From Calothrix sp. PCC 7103 (GTDB taxonomy: Bacteria; Cyanobacteriota; Cyanobacteriia; Cyanobacteriales; Nostocaceae): a DNA stretch of 64,000 nt. Where the stretch lies: positions 302,779-366,778 of the forward strand of contig NZ_KB217478.1 in NCBI RefSeq assembly GCF_000331305.1, in the 5' to 3' direction. Below are positions 17,857-24,986 of this stretch, in pieces; position 1 is the stretch's first letter; each line of letters opens with the position of its first letter. Below the pieces are notes generated by a model. The model saw only the letters and a program-made list of their open reading frames with translations, was not told the DNA's origin and did no database searches. Both the position numbers and the translations under genes were made by a program.

Positions 17857-17940
17857 TGTCATGCTGAACGTAGTGAAGCATCCCAAGATATAGTTAGAAC
17901 ATTAGATTCTTCAGATTCTTCGCTGCGCTCAGAATGACAA
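17857..17940. repeat. dispersed repeat TGTCATGCTGAACG..CTCAGAATGACA, copy 2
   Basis: Its ends TGTCATGCTGAACG / CGCTGCGCTCAGAATGACA are imperfectly complementary, and the inner words GTAGTGAAGCATC and AGATTCTTC match the copy at 3031-3144. Located between argD and the convergent nei gene. Confidence 0.6.
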
Positions 17941-17959
17941 TAATGGCTTACAATGACAA

Positions 17960-18778
17960 TTAACTTTGACATTGAGGACAATAATAAATACGTCTGGCGC
18001 CCATTACACTTTTAATAATAGTCGTACCACAAACGTGACAAGGTTGATTATCTCTATTAAAAACCCAGTGACGATAAGCTTTGCGTGGTTTACCAGCAGC
18101 TTTAAGCTGACTAGCAATGCTAATATCATTTGTAATTCCCTTGGTAATATAAGACTTACGAGGAATTACAACTACTGCTTCTGCGAGTTTCTCAATTTGC
18201 CTGCTAGTACAGTCCATAGGACGAAATGAAGGATTTATACGTGCTACAAACAAAATCTCACTACGAAGATAATTACCTATTCCACAAATAAATTGCTGAT
18301 TGAGTAATAACGGCGCCAAGCCTCTGCGATAGAATTGTTTATCAAGCAACCGTTCTTCGACTTGTTCTATTGTTGTAGCTTCATCCAATACATCGGGGCC
18401 AAGACTCTTTAAAAATGGATGTACAGCGATTTCAACATCATTGAGAATAGATATATCTGATGCGCTGTATAATAAAGCTGATTTTTTATGCGTGTGAATT
18501 GCCAACCGTAGTTGTCTATTGGTTTTGGGATAACTATTTGCGTCACGTATGTACCAAAGTCCATAAAGTTGGTTGTGACTATATATACTTAGGTCATTAC
18601 TAAATCGAATTAATAATGCTTTGCCTTTGGGTTTGACGGACACTACTTGCTCACTTGCCAGAATTTTTTCAAACTCTTTCAGTGCGTCAAAAGCAAAGAA
18701 TATATCAGTTATAGGTACGTTACAAATAGCTTTGGCAATTTTTGCTGCTGCTAATTTAATCTCAGGTCCTTCGGGCAT
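17960..18778 (-). CDS. nei: endonuclease VIII-like DNA glycosylase (Fpg/Nei family)
   Basis: 272 aa. The N-terminus MPEGPEIKLAA carries the catalytic Pro2 and Glu3. The body has the helix-two-turn-helix FICGIGNYLRSEILFVARI, and the C-terminus the zinc finger CHVCG..YYCPQCQS. It removes oxidised bases and cuts by beta/delta elimination. GPEI and overall length favour Nei over Fpg, but the exact substrate range is not readable. The start overlaps the end of the upstream gene by 28 bases, which suggests a co-translated pair. Confidence 0.88.
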   Translation of the reverse strand: MPEGPEIKLAAAKIAKAICNVPITDIFFAFDALKEFEKILASEQVVSVKPKGKALLIRFSNDLSIYSHNQLYGLWYIRDANSYPKTNRQLRLAIHTHKKSALLYSASDISILNDVEIAVHPFLKSLGPDVLDEATTIEQVEERLLDKQFYRRGLAPLLLNQQFICGIGNYLRSEILFVARINPSFRPMDCTSRQIEKLAEAVVVIPRKSYITKGITNDISIASQLKAAGKPRKAYRHWVFNRDNQPCHVCGTTIIKSVMGARRIYYCPQCQS

Positions 18779-19239
18779 TTGATAATTTCATCTATAGAAA
18801 CAAAATTCCGCAATTGTCTTCCCTCGTAAGGCATAGAATAACATCCCAAGGATTTTAAATATTCTACTGCCATTGCTGAAAGCTCCCAAGCTTGCTCCTC
18901 ATTCACTTTGACTATAGATGCCTCAAAAATTGGGGCGCCTGTAAATGTATAGAGTTCTTTTATTTTCTCAGATTTTACTCGTAAAGGCTCAAGTATCGAT
19001 GAATTTGCCCATGACCATTGCCATGTTTCACTTTTATACGAGAAACTACCAATAGGTGTAACAAGCGCTTCAACTTGTACCTGTTCAGAGTCATCTTGAA
19101 ATTGGAGCGTTCCGATTTCTTGGTCAAAACAATACTTGGGAAAGCTTCCAAAAGCGTATTTGTCTTTTAAATCTTCTTGCTTACGTTGAAGACTATCTAT
19201 AGATTCTTCAAAAAAAATAGCAAATTCATCTTTATTCAT
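18751..19239 (-). CDS. DUF6882-like hypothetical protein
   Basis: 162 aa, soluble. The pattern WQWSWANSSILEPLRVKSEKI followed by FEASIVKVNEEQAWELSAMAVEYL is what I associate with the DUF6882 family, found beside unrelated genes in many bacteria. The ATG at 19239 is chosen because AAGG lies just upstream; an earlier ATG at 19284 would place 15 residues inside a repeat. It overlaps nei by 28 bases. Function unknown. Confidence 0.6.
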   Translation of the reverse strand: MNKDEFAIFFEESIDSLQRKQEDLKDKYAFGSFPKYCFDQEIGTLQFQDDSEQVQVEALVTPIGSFSYKSETWQWSWANSSILEPLRVKSEKIKELYTFTGAPIFEASIVKVNEEQAWELSAMAVEYLKSLGCYSMPYEGRQLRNFVSIDEIIKCPKDLRLN

Positions 19240-19251
19240 AATTTTTACCTT

Positions 19252-19385
19252 GGTAGGGTGCGTGGCGTCATAAACAAATTTCAATTTAATTATAGACTTG
19301 TAGCGCCACGCACCAGCTTTTGATTGTGTTGCTACTGGTGCGTGACGCTACGTTGGAGTTTTTTGGTTGCGTCACGTACCCTACC
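19252..19385. repeat. nested MITE-like element (GGTAGGGTGCGTGRCG)
   Basis: Outer arms GGTAGGGTGCGTGGCGTCA and TGCGTCACGTACCCTACC are near-perfect complements. Inside is a second pair, GTAGCGCCACGCACCAG and CTGGTGCGTGACGCTAC. The element therefore looks like one copy inserted in or joined to another. It separates the DUF6882-like gene from the HAD gene, whose stop codon lies in the right arm. Confidence 0.7.
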
Positions 19386-20052
19386 GAATTGCTGCTTCTG
19401 GGAGTTGAGAGTTTAAAAGTGTCCACAAACGTAAGTCTGTAAAGTCAGCTATTGCCATACAGGCACCTATCTCGCATAATTTTTCTGGGTTGTGAGTTGA
19501 TGCAATGCCAATAGTTTTTATGCTTGCACCAACTGCTGACTTAATTCCGGATGGTGAATCTTCAAGAGCAATCGCATTTTCAATATTAACTCCTAGACGT
19601 TGTGCTGCAACTCGGTAGGGTGTAGGGTCTGGCTTTGCTTTCTCTTCGTCTTCTGCTAATACTATTAATTCAAATGCGGCGCCTAATCCTAATACGTCTA
19701 ACATAAAGTAAGCGTTTGCACGTGGTGCGTTTGTAACTAATGCGCGCTTGATATTGTGCGTGTCTGTCCAAGCTAATAACTCAGTTAGTCCTGGTAAACG
19801 CTGTAAAGATGGCGCCATTTCTCGAAACATCGCTTCTTTTTCATCAGCAAATTCCACTACTTCCTGCAATGATAACTGTGGCAAAATATCCGCGAGTATC
19901 TCCGGATTCAATCGACCACTGATATTTTTCTGGTAAAAACTTTCATCTATATGTATATCATAGCGACTCAGCATTTTCTGCCAAGCTAAAAAATGGATGG
20001 GGTCTGTGTTAACGAGGGTTCCATCTAAGTCGAACAGAAGTGCTGTCAGCAT
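19381..20052 (-). CDS. HAD-superfamily hydrolase, beta-phosphoglucomutase-like
   Basis: 223 aa. HAD motif I FDLDGTLVNTD with the nucleophile and acid/base Asp (residues 8 and 10), a helical cap, motif II LVTNAPR, Lys in EEKAKPDPTPY, and motif IV ALEDSPSGIKSA. This is subclass I, close to beta-phosphoglucomutases and sugar-phosphate phosphatases. The natural substrate cannot be read. Its last codons and stop overlap the edge of the MITE-like element, so the C-terminus may have been modified by the insertion. Confidence 0.85.
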   Translation of the reverse strand: MLTALLFDLDGTLVNTDPIHFLAWQKMLSRYDIHIDESFYQKNISGRLNPEILADILPQLSLQEVVEFADEKEAMFREMAPSLQRLPGLTELLAWTDTHNIKRALVTNAPRANAYFMLDVLGLGAAFELIVLAEDEEKAKPDPTPYRVAAQRLGVNIENAIALEDSPSGIKSAVGASIKTIGIASTHNPEKLCEIGACMAIADFTDLRLWTLLNSQLPEAAIR

Positions 20053-20197
20053 AAGCTATGTAAATAAAGTTAAGAAAACATAAACTTTCTTTACATATTT
20101 TACATGAGAAAGGGCGCCTGTCCAAAATTCTAAGCACGTCAAAATATTTATATATAGATATATAACGATTAAACCATCAAAAATAGAGACAATCCCC

Positions 20198-20287
20198 ATT
20201 TTACTGGAATTTGGATTAAACATCAAGCAAATAGCAGAACGCTTAAAGCTAGATGTAAAAACTGTTCAAGAGAACGTTAAACAGTAG
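20198..20287 (+). pseudogene. C-terminal remnant of an Rpn-type nuclease/transposase
   Basis: The frame reads ILLEFGLNIKQIAERLKLDV then KTVQENVKQ and stop, preceded by KIETIP. This is the helix-turn-helix-like tail seen at the end of Rpn-family PD-(D/E)XK proteins (pattern LLELGLSVEQIAEAL). No upstream catalytic region remains, so only the end of the gene survives. Confidence 0.5.
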
Positions 20288-20307
20288 CATTTTGTCACAG
20301 CGCATTT

Positions 20308-20332
20308 GTATGGTCGTCACTGACGACCATAC
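20308..20332. repeat. perfect palindrome GTATGGTCGTCA-C-TGACGACCATAC
   Basis: A perfect 12+1+12 inverted repeat 20 bases after the Rpn remnant. It could be a terminator stem (no T run follows) or an operator. Only one copy was seen. Confidence 0.5.
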
Positions 20333-20433
20333 TATATACAATTATTCACGGAGTTTCAAACAGTAGTTAAATATCAGGTTGAGAAATAAACACTTCTACT
20401 TTGGAACTTCCAAAAATTAAATTATTCATCTTG

Positions 20434-20459
20434 TGGAATGGGCATCCTTGCCCGTTCCA
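20434..20459. repeat. hairpin TGGAATGGGCA..TGCCCGTTCCA
   Basis: An 11-bp stem with one G-T pair and a TCCT loop. Same GGGCA/TGCCC core as hairpins at 32704, 41375 and 54467. Confidence 0.5.
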
Positions 20460-20573
20460 AGCATAAAGCTTTTCTGTCTTCCACACCACAAAAACAATTT
20501 CGCAATCTCCCCACGAAATGCATTATTTAGCATCATAAGAAAACAAAATTACCATTTTTTATAAGGAAGAAAC

Positions 20574-20720
20574 TTACCAGACAGTTTCAGTTTTACCCGA
20601 ACCCGTAGGCGCCTTTATAATGGTATCTTGACGGTTGAGGATGTGTGTAATTGTTTGAAGCTAGAAATTATATGGTTCGTGGTTAGTGAGTGTATGGAAA
20701 AGTTTTGTTAGTGGCGCCAT
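20574..20720 (-). pseudogene. N-terminal fragment of a Cas3-like DEAD/DEAH helicase
   Basis: From an ATG with AAAGG upstream the frame reads MAPLTKLFHTLTNHEPYNF, an in-frame TAG, then LQTITHILNRQDTIIKAPTG and SGKTETVW before TAA. The segment APTGSGKTE is a helicase Walker A, and the preceding Gln-containing motif resembles CRISPR type I helicases. The rest of the gene is gone. It may instead be a general superfamily 2 helicase. Confidence 0.5.
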
Positions 20721-20820
20721 AGAACCTTTATAGTAGGAAAACTATAATGTGAGGGTAATTCAAGAAATCAATAATCCTGTATGACAGGCAAGACACCTAT
20801 CCTACGGGGCTTTACAAAAT

Positions 20821-21591
20821 ATGATAAATCCTTTGAAGAACTTCCGCATATCGTCTCTTGAAGTAAATGTTTACAATTCTGAAGCTGAGATAGCGCGCGC
20901 TGCTGCTGAAATTGTATATGAGTATCTATATAATGTGTTGCAGGAACAAGAAACAGCAAGTGTATTATTAGCAACTGGTAATTCACAGCTTAAGTTCTTA
21001 GACGAGTTGATATCACTAGGTGGTATTGACTGGTCGCGAGTTATTTGTTTTCATTTAGATGAGTATTTAGGTATTTCGGCTCACCATTCAGCAAGTTTTC
21101 GACGATATTTAAGAGAAAAAGTTGAGCAAAAAGTTAATCCCCAGGTATTTCATTATATTGAAGGGGATACTCAACAACCATTACTAGAGTGCGCGCGTTA
21201 TTCAGAATTGCTACCAACACACAAGATTGATTTGTGTTTACTGGGTATTGGGGAAAATGGACATTTGGCATTTAATGACCCCAAAGTTGCAGATTTTAAT
21301 GACCCATATACTGTTAAGCTAGTTAAACTAGATGAAGTTAACCGTCAACAACAGGTTAATACAGGATATTTTTCTAGTATTGAACAAGTGCCTCAATATG
21401 CTTTTACTGTTACAATACCAACTATTTGCGCTGCTAAGAGAATAATTTGTCTGGCGCTGGGTCAACGTAAAGCTAAAATTATTGCTAAAATGCTTCAAGG
21501 TGAAGTTACTACAACATGTCCAGCTTCTATTTTACGTCATCAATCACAAGCAACGTTATTTTTAGATGTTGATTCTGCAAGTTTGATATAG
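20821..21591 (+). CDS. nagB: glucosamine-6-phosphate deaminase family protein
   Basis: 256 aa, the usual NagB length. Motifs: VLLATGNSQLKFLDEL (phosphate loop), FHLDEYLGI with the catalytic Asp, and LGIGENGHLAFNDP with the catalytic Glu/His. It should convert glucosamine-6-phosphate to fructose-6-phosphate and ammonia. 6-phosphogluconolactonase relatives share the fold, but the ENGHLAFNDP motif fits NagB. The ATG at 20821 lacks a strong ribosome site. No other amino-sugar gene is adjacent. A degenerate helicase fragment lies immediately upstream. Confidence 0.85.
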   Translation: MINPLKNFRISSLEVNVYNSEAEIARAAAEIVYEYLYNVLQEQETASVLLATGNSQLKFLDELISLGGIDWSRVICFHLDEYLGISAHHSASFRRYLREKVEQKVNPQVFHYIEGDTQQPLLECARYSELLPTHKIDLCLLGIGENGHLAFNDPKVADFNDPYTVKLVKLDEVNRQQQVNTGYFSSIEQVPQYAFTVTIPTICAAKRIICLALGQRKAKIIAKMLQGEVTTTCPASILRHQSQATLFLDVDSASLI

Positions 21592-21600
21592 TATTAAATC

Positions 21601-21666
21601 ACAAAGGCACAAAGGGCACAAAGAAACTTCCTCTTTTCCTTAGTGTCTTTGTGTTCTTTGTGGTTC
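21601..21666. repeat. ACAAAGGC-type dispersed repeat
   Basis: Tandem ACAAAGGC / ACAAAGGGC / ACAAAG units on the left and TCTTTGTGTTCTTTGTGGTT on the right are complementary, so this 66-bp unit can fold back. Related CACAAAG-rich stretches lie near 35550-35575, and a looser one near 29360-29385. Confidence 0.5.
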
Positions 21667-21678
21667 ATTTTATAATAT

Positions 21679-23247
21679 ATGGTTATATTACATCAAATTT
21701 CAGACTTCATACATCCAGCAGTAAAAAGCTCGGCGCCTCCCAGCTATTATTACAATGGACAACTGCCCAGAACTGCCCTTTCAGAAAAAGTTGCTCGTGG
21801 TTTGATGCGACATTTAGAACAAGACGCGCGTTATTCTCAAGAAGGTAAAATGTATGGAATATTAATCGTAGAATTACCATCAGGTGATATTAGAGTTATT
21901 AAAGCATTCTCAGGATTATTAAATGGAGAAAGTTTTGTCCCAGGTTGGGCACCACCTATACCCGGACGTACAGAAGTTGCATTTGACGAAGCGCAAGTTC
22001 TTTCAAAGTTAGATACTATTAAACAAGAATTAATTACTTTACAACAAATGCCTGAGCGTCAAGAATATGAAAAATTATCGCTTCACTTCGCAGACAAAAT
22101 ACAACAATTAAATACACGCCATCAACAACGTAAACAGCAACGTCAACAAAGACGCCTGCAATTATCCAATATAAACGAAGAAGAACTTTTAGAAGAAAGT
22201 CGTCGAGATGGTATTGAAAAAAAATTACTCAAGCGTCAACGTGATGAAGTATTACACCCATTAAAACAAATTATTGAATCAGCTAACAACCGTATTACCG
22301 AATTAAAACATCAGCGCAAAGAAATTTCGCGTCAACTCCAAGCCAAAATGCACGCAGTATATTCATTGACTAACTTTTTAGGAATGTCACAATCGTTACA
22401 GCAATTAATGCCGCAAGCACCAACTGGAACGGGTGACTGTTGTGCCCCAAAATTACTTCATTATGCTGCAACACATAATTTAAAACCTTTGGCAATGGCT
22501 GAATTTTGGTGGGGAGAGTCATTACCCAACGGTGATAAAATTCAAGGAGAGTTTTATGGCGCCTGTTCCGAACGTTGTCAACCTATTATGGGGTTTCTAC
22601 TTTCTGGTTTACATACACCAGAACTAATGGCATCTATCTATGAAGATGAATATATAATAGCTATTAATAAGCCTTCTGGGTTACTATCCGTTCCCGGTCG
22701 CTATCGTAATACTCAAGATAGTGTATTAAGCCGTTTGCGTAATACATTAACCGATGGCATAAAATTAATTCCTGTACATCGTCTAGACCAGGATACATCA
22801 GGAATATTACTAATTGCACGTAATTTAGATATATATCGTCAACTTGCTGTGCAGTTTCAACAAAGACAAGTTCACAAAGTCTATGAAGCTGTACTTTCCT
22901 GTAACATAAATTCAGACACCGGTATCATCGAACTTCCACTTTGGGGAAATCCACAAAATCGCCCATACCAAGAAGTAAACTGGGAACACGGGAAAAAATG
23001 CACAACTCATTACAAAGTAATGCATAAGAGTAATTATACTCGTATTGAGTTTATACCTCTAACAGGGCGCCCGCATCAGTTACGAGTTCATGCTGCCGAT
23101 AAACAAGGACTTGGAACACCAATTTTAGGCGATAGGTTATATGGAAGCAATAACTCATCAGATACATTACATTTACATGCACGCGAGCTTCACTTTACAC
23201 ATCCAATTTTAGGAAAATTATCTTTACAAACCAAGGCGCCCTTTTAG
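21679..23247 (+). CDS. RluA-family pseudouridine synthase with long N-terminal extension
   Basis: 522 aa. The catalytic RluA domain is C-terminal (about 330-520): EYIIAINKPSGLLSVPG, the active-site HRLDQDTSGILL (Asp nucleophile), and PLTGRPHQLRVH. It should isomerise uridines in tRNA or rRNA. The first 310 residues include a basic coiled coil (QQRKQQRQQRRLQL..) and a segment PTGTGDCCAPKLLHYAA with FYGACSERC, a build common to a group of large RluA-like synthases. The target RNA is not readable. Confidence 0.88.
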   Translation: MVILHQISDFIHPAVKSSAPPSYYYNGQLPRTALSEKVARGLMRHLEQDARYSQEGKMYGILIVELPSGDIRVIKAFSGLLNGESFVPGWAPPIPGRTEVAFDEAQVLSKLDTIKQELITLQQMPERQEYEKLSLHFADKIQQLNTRHQQRKQQRQQRRLQLSNINEEELLEESRRDGIEKKLLKRQRDEVLHPLKQIIESANNRITELKHQRKEISRQLQAKMHAVYSLTNFLGMSQSLQQLMPQAPTGTGDCCAPKLLHYAATHNLKPLAMAEFWWGESLPNGDKIQGEFYGACSERCQPIMGFLLSGLHTPELMASIYEDEYIIAINKPSGLLSVPGRYRNTQDSVLSRLRNTLTDGIKLIPVHRLDQDTSGILLIARNLDIYRQLAVQFQQRQVHKVYEAVLSCNINSDTGIIELPLWGNPQNRPYQEVNWEHGKKCTTHYKVMHKSNYTRIEFIPLTGRPHQLRVHAADKQGLGTPILGDRLYGSNNSSDTLHLHARELHFTHPILGKLSLQTKAPF

Positions 23248-23309
23248 AAACACAAGTATTAATATTTACGTCTATATATTAAGTAAGCTCAACCCTACCT
23301 TGCAAAAGC

Positions 23310-24416
23310 ATGTATAGAAGAAGATTTTTAATGACTGCTGTAGGCACCGGATTAGTATCATGTAAAGATTTATTCACTAATGATACATCAATAACGGTAT
23401 CAAATGCCTCTGTTGCAGATGCAACTTCAATTAGTCTTAAAGATGCTGCTCGTCGAGTTAAAAAGTTTTACGGCAGCGCTATTTCAGAGAAGGATATAGA
23501 GCAAGATAAAGCTTATGCTAACTTAATTAGTCGTGAATGTTCTATTGCAACTACCGAAGGGGCTTTTAAATGGGTTGTTATTGAACCATCACCTGGACAA
23601 TTTAATTTTGCACCAGCTGACAAGAGTATTAATTTTTGTGCAGCGAATAATATTAAATTGCGTGGGCATACACTTGTATGGCACATGGCAAGGCCTGACT
23701 GGTTAGCTTATCCACCAAAACTTTCTGATGTTGAACGTCACTTTACTGCTATATTAGGACGTTATCGCAATAATAAAACGCTTTATTCCTGGGATATCGT
23801 GAATGAAGTGGTTGCAGATAGTTCCTCTGAAGCTGAAGACCAAAACGGACTGCGTAAAGGTGTAAAAATTGAATATGTTCGAGATGTTTTTCAGATAGCT
23901 GCTAAAATAGACAATACTAAAGAATTTGTAATTAACGATTTTGGATGTGAAGATGTAGGATGGAAACAGAATAAATATTTAAATCTTGTTAAGTATCTAA
24001 AGAAAAATAACGTTAAGCTCGACGCAGTTGGTTTACAAGCACATATGTGGTTTTCAAAAAACTACACATGGAACGCAGCAGGATTTAGAAATTTTTTGAA
24101 ACAGCTAAAAGGCGCCGGAGTCAAGCCAATTATAACAGAACTCGATGTAATTATAGACACACCATTACCCAATACATTAGCTGAATTAGATACAATGGTC
24201 GCTGATGGCTATAAGCGATTTTTAGACGTTTGTTTTGCAGAAGGTATAGATACAATTATTACTTGGGGATTAAGCGATAAATATTCATGGCTCCGTCATC
24301 CTGATTATCTGCCCAAAAAGTTAGCAAGCTCTAAAAACTTTATTCGACCATTGCCTTATGATGATAAGTTACAGCCAAAACTAGCTAGAAAAGCAATATT
24401 ACAATCTTTTCAATAA
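23310..24416 (+). CDS. glycoside hydrolase family 10 endo-1,4-beta-xylanase
   Basis: 368 aa. An N-terminal export signal MYRRRFLMTAVGTGLVSC combines a twin-Arg-like start with a lipobox-like LVSC, so the enzyme is likely exported and perhaps lipid-anchored. The GH10 barrel shows LRGHTLVWH, the acid/base Glu166 in WDIVNEV, and the nucleophile Glu277 in PIITELDV, then TWGLSDKYSW. All catalytic residues are present, so it should cleave beta-1,4-xylan. Xylanase in a cyanobacterium may act on sheath or environmental polysaccharide. Single gene. Confidence 0.9.
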   Translation: MYRRRFLMTAVGTGLVSCKDLFTNDTSITVSNASVADATSISLKDAARRVKKFYGSAISEKDIEQDKAYANLISRECSIATTEGAFKWVVIEPSPGQFNFAPADKSINFCAANNIKLRGHTLVWHMARPDWLAYPPKLSDVERHFTAILGRYRNNKTLYSWDIVNEVVADSSSEAEDQNGLRKGVKIEYVRDVFQIAAKIDNTKEFVINDFGCEDVGWKQNKYLNLVKYLKKNNVKLDAVGLQAHMWFSKNYTWNAAGFRNFLKQLKGAGVKPIITELDVIIDTPLPNTLAELDTMVADGYKRFLDVCFAEGIDTIITWGLSDKYSWLRHPDYLPKKLASSKNFIRPLPYDDKLQPKLARKAILQSFQ

Positions 24417-24493
24417 ACATTTATTTTCGCTTTAGTATTTAATTAAGAGTCGTTATAACAGTCCTAGATGAATTGTAAAAAATGCCTAAATGT

Positions 24494-24513
24494 AGACGCG
24501 ATTAATCGCGTCT
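24494..24513. repeat. palindrome AGACGCGATTAATCGCGTCT
   Basis: A perfect 20-bp palindrome flanked by GT and CT, giving GTAGACGCG..CGCGTCTCTAC. Hairpins with a similar GTAGAGACG core are at 35836-35855 and 43478-43499. It lies downstream of both the xylanase and the small Lys-rich gene (convergent), where it could stop transcription. Confidence 0.6.
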
Positions 24514-24536
24514 CTACATACGTTAATTAGAAAACC

Positions 24537-24683
24537 TTAAGGGTTTCGTGGCTCATTTGATTTTTTGGCTACACGCACTACTGGTCCATCGTGTCTATTG
24601 GGGTCTTTTTTTTCCTTCTTACTACCATCAGATTCTTTTTTGGGTTTTTTGCCTTCTCTATTGCCCTTTTTCTCTTTCGACAT
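24537..24683 (-). CDS. small Lys-rich protein
   Basis: 48 aa starting MSKEKKGNREGKKPKKE and ending VAKKSNEPRNP. It is strongly basic and likely disordered. The start has a good ribosome site (GGAG, nine bases upstream). Small proteins with a KGNREAKKPK-like N-terminus occur in many bacteria without a known role, and nucleic-acid binding is a guess. The long hydrophobic frame on the opposite strand is its shadow. Confidence 0.65.
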   Translation of the reverse strand: MSKEKKGNREGKKPKKESDGSKKEKKDPNRHDGPVVRVAKKSNEPRNP

Positions 24684-24986
24684 AATAATAATGCTCCAAT
24701 TGAGGTTACTTTAAGCTCAGACTCGCTAGAACCACTTATCAAAAAGGCGCCACTCTTTTATGGACACTCAGTAAAGCTAAACTGAGATTTATGTATCATT
24801 TCCTTACAAAGGTTCGATGGCATAGTCGTTCAGCCAATCGAATCCCTCAATCACCAAACCAATTTTATAAGTTTTCTTTTTGGTTTTGTGATTTTCTATA
24901 AACTAAACTTAACATTTTTATGACAAAACTGCAACTTTTCTCACTCAATAACCCATCCGTTACATCCGTTGCCAGCTAACCCCATA
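24684..24986. other. intergenic with possible coding remnant
   Basis: Promoter region of the Lys-rich gene. On the minus strand, a short frame ending at 24804 reads YKIGLVIEGFDWLNDYAIEP but has no start codon and is bounded by a stop after about 30 residues. It may be the tail of a lost gene. A repeat sits at the far end. Confidence 0.35.
24954..24973 (-). repeat. AACGGATGT element, inverted copy
   Basis: Reverse complement is GGCAACGGATGTAACGGATG, identical to 17829-17848. It lies 14 bases after the GTPase stop, like the copy after argD. Confidence 0.65.

Noticed and set aside
24591-24785. Hydrophobic plus-strand frame (Phe-rich)
   Set aside because: It is the antisense shadow of the Lys-rich gene on the other strand.
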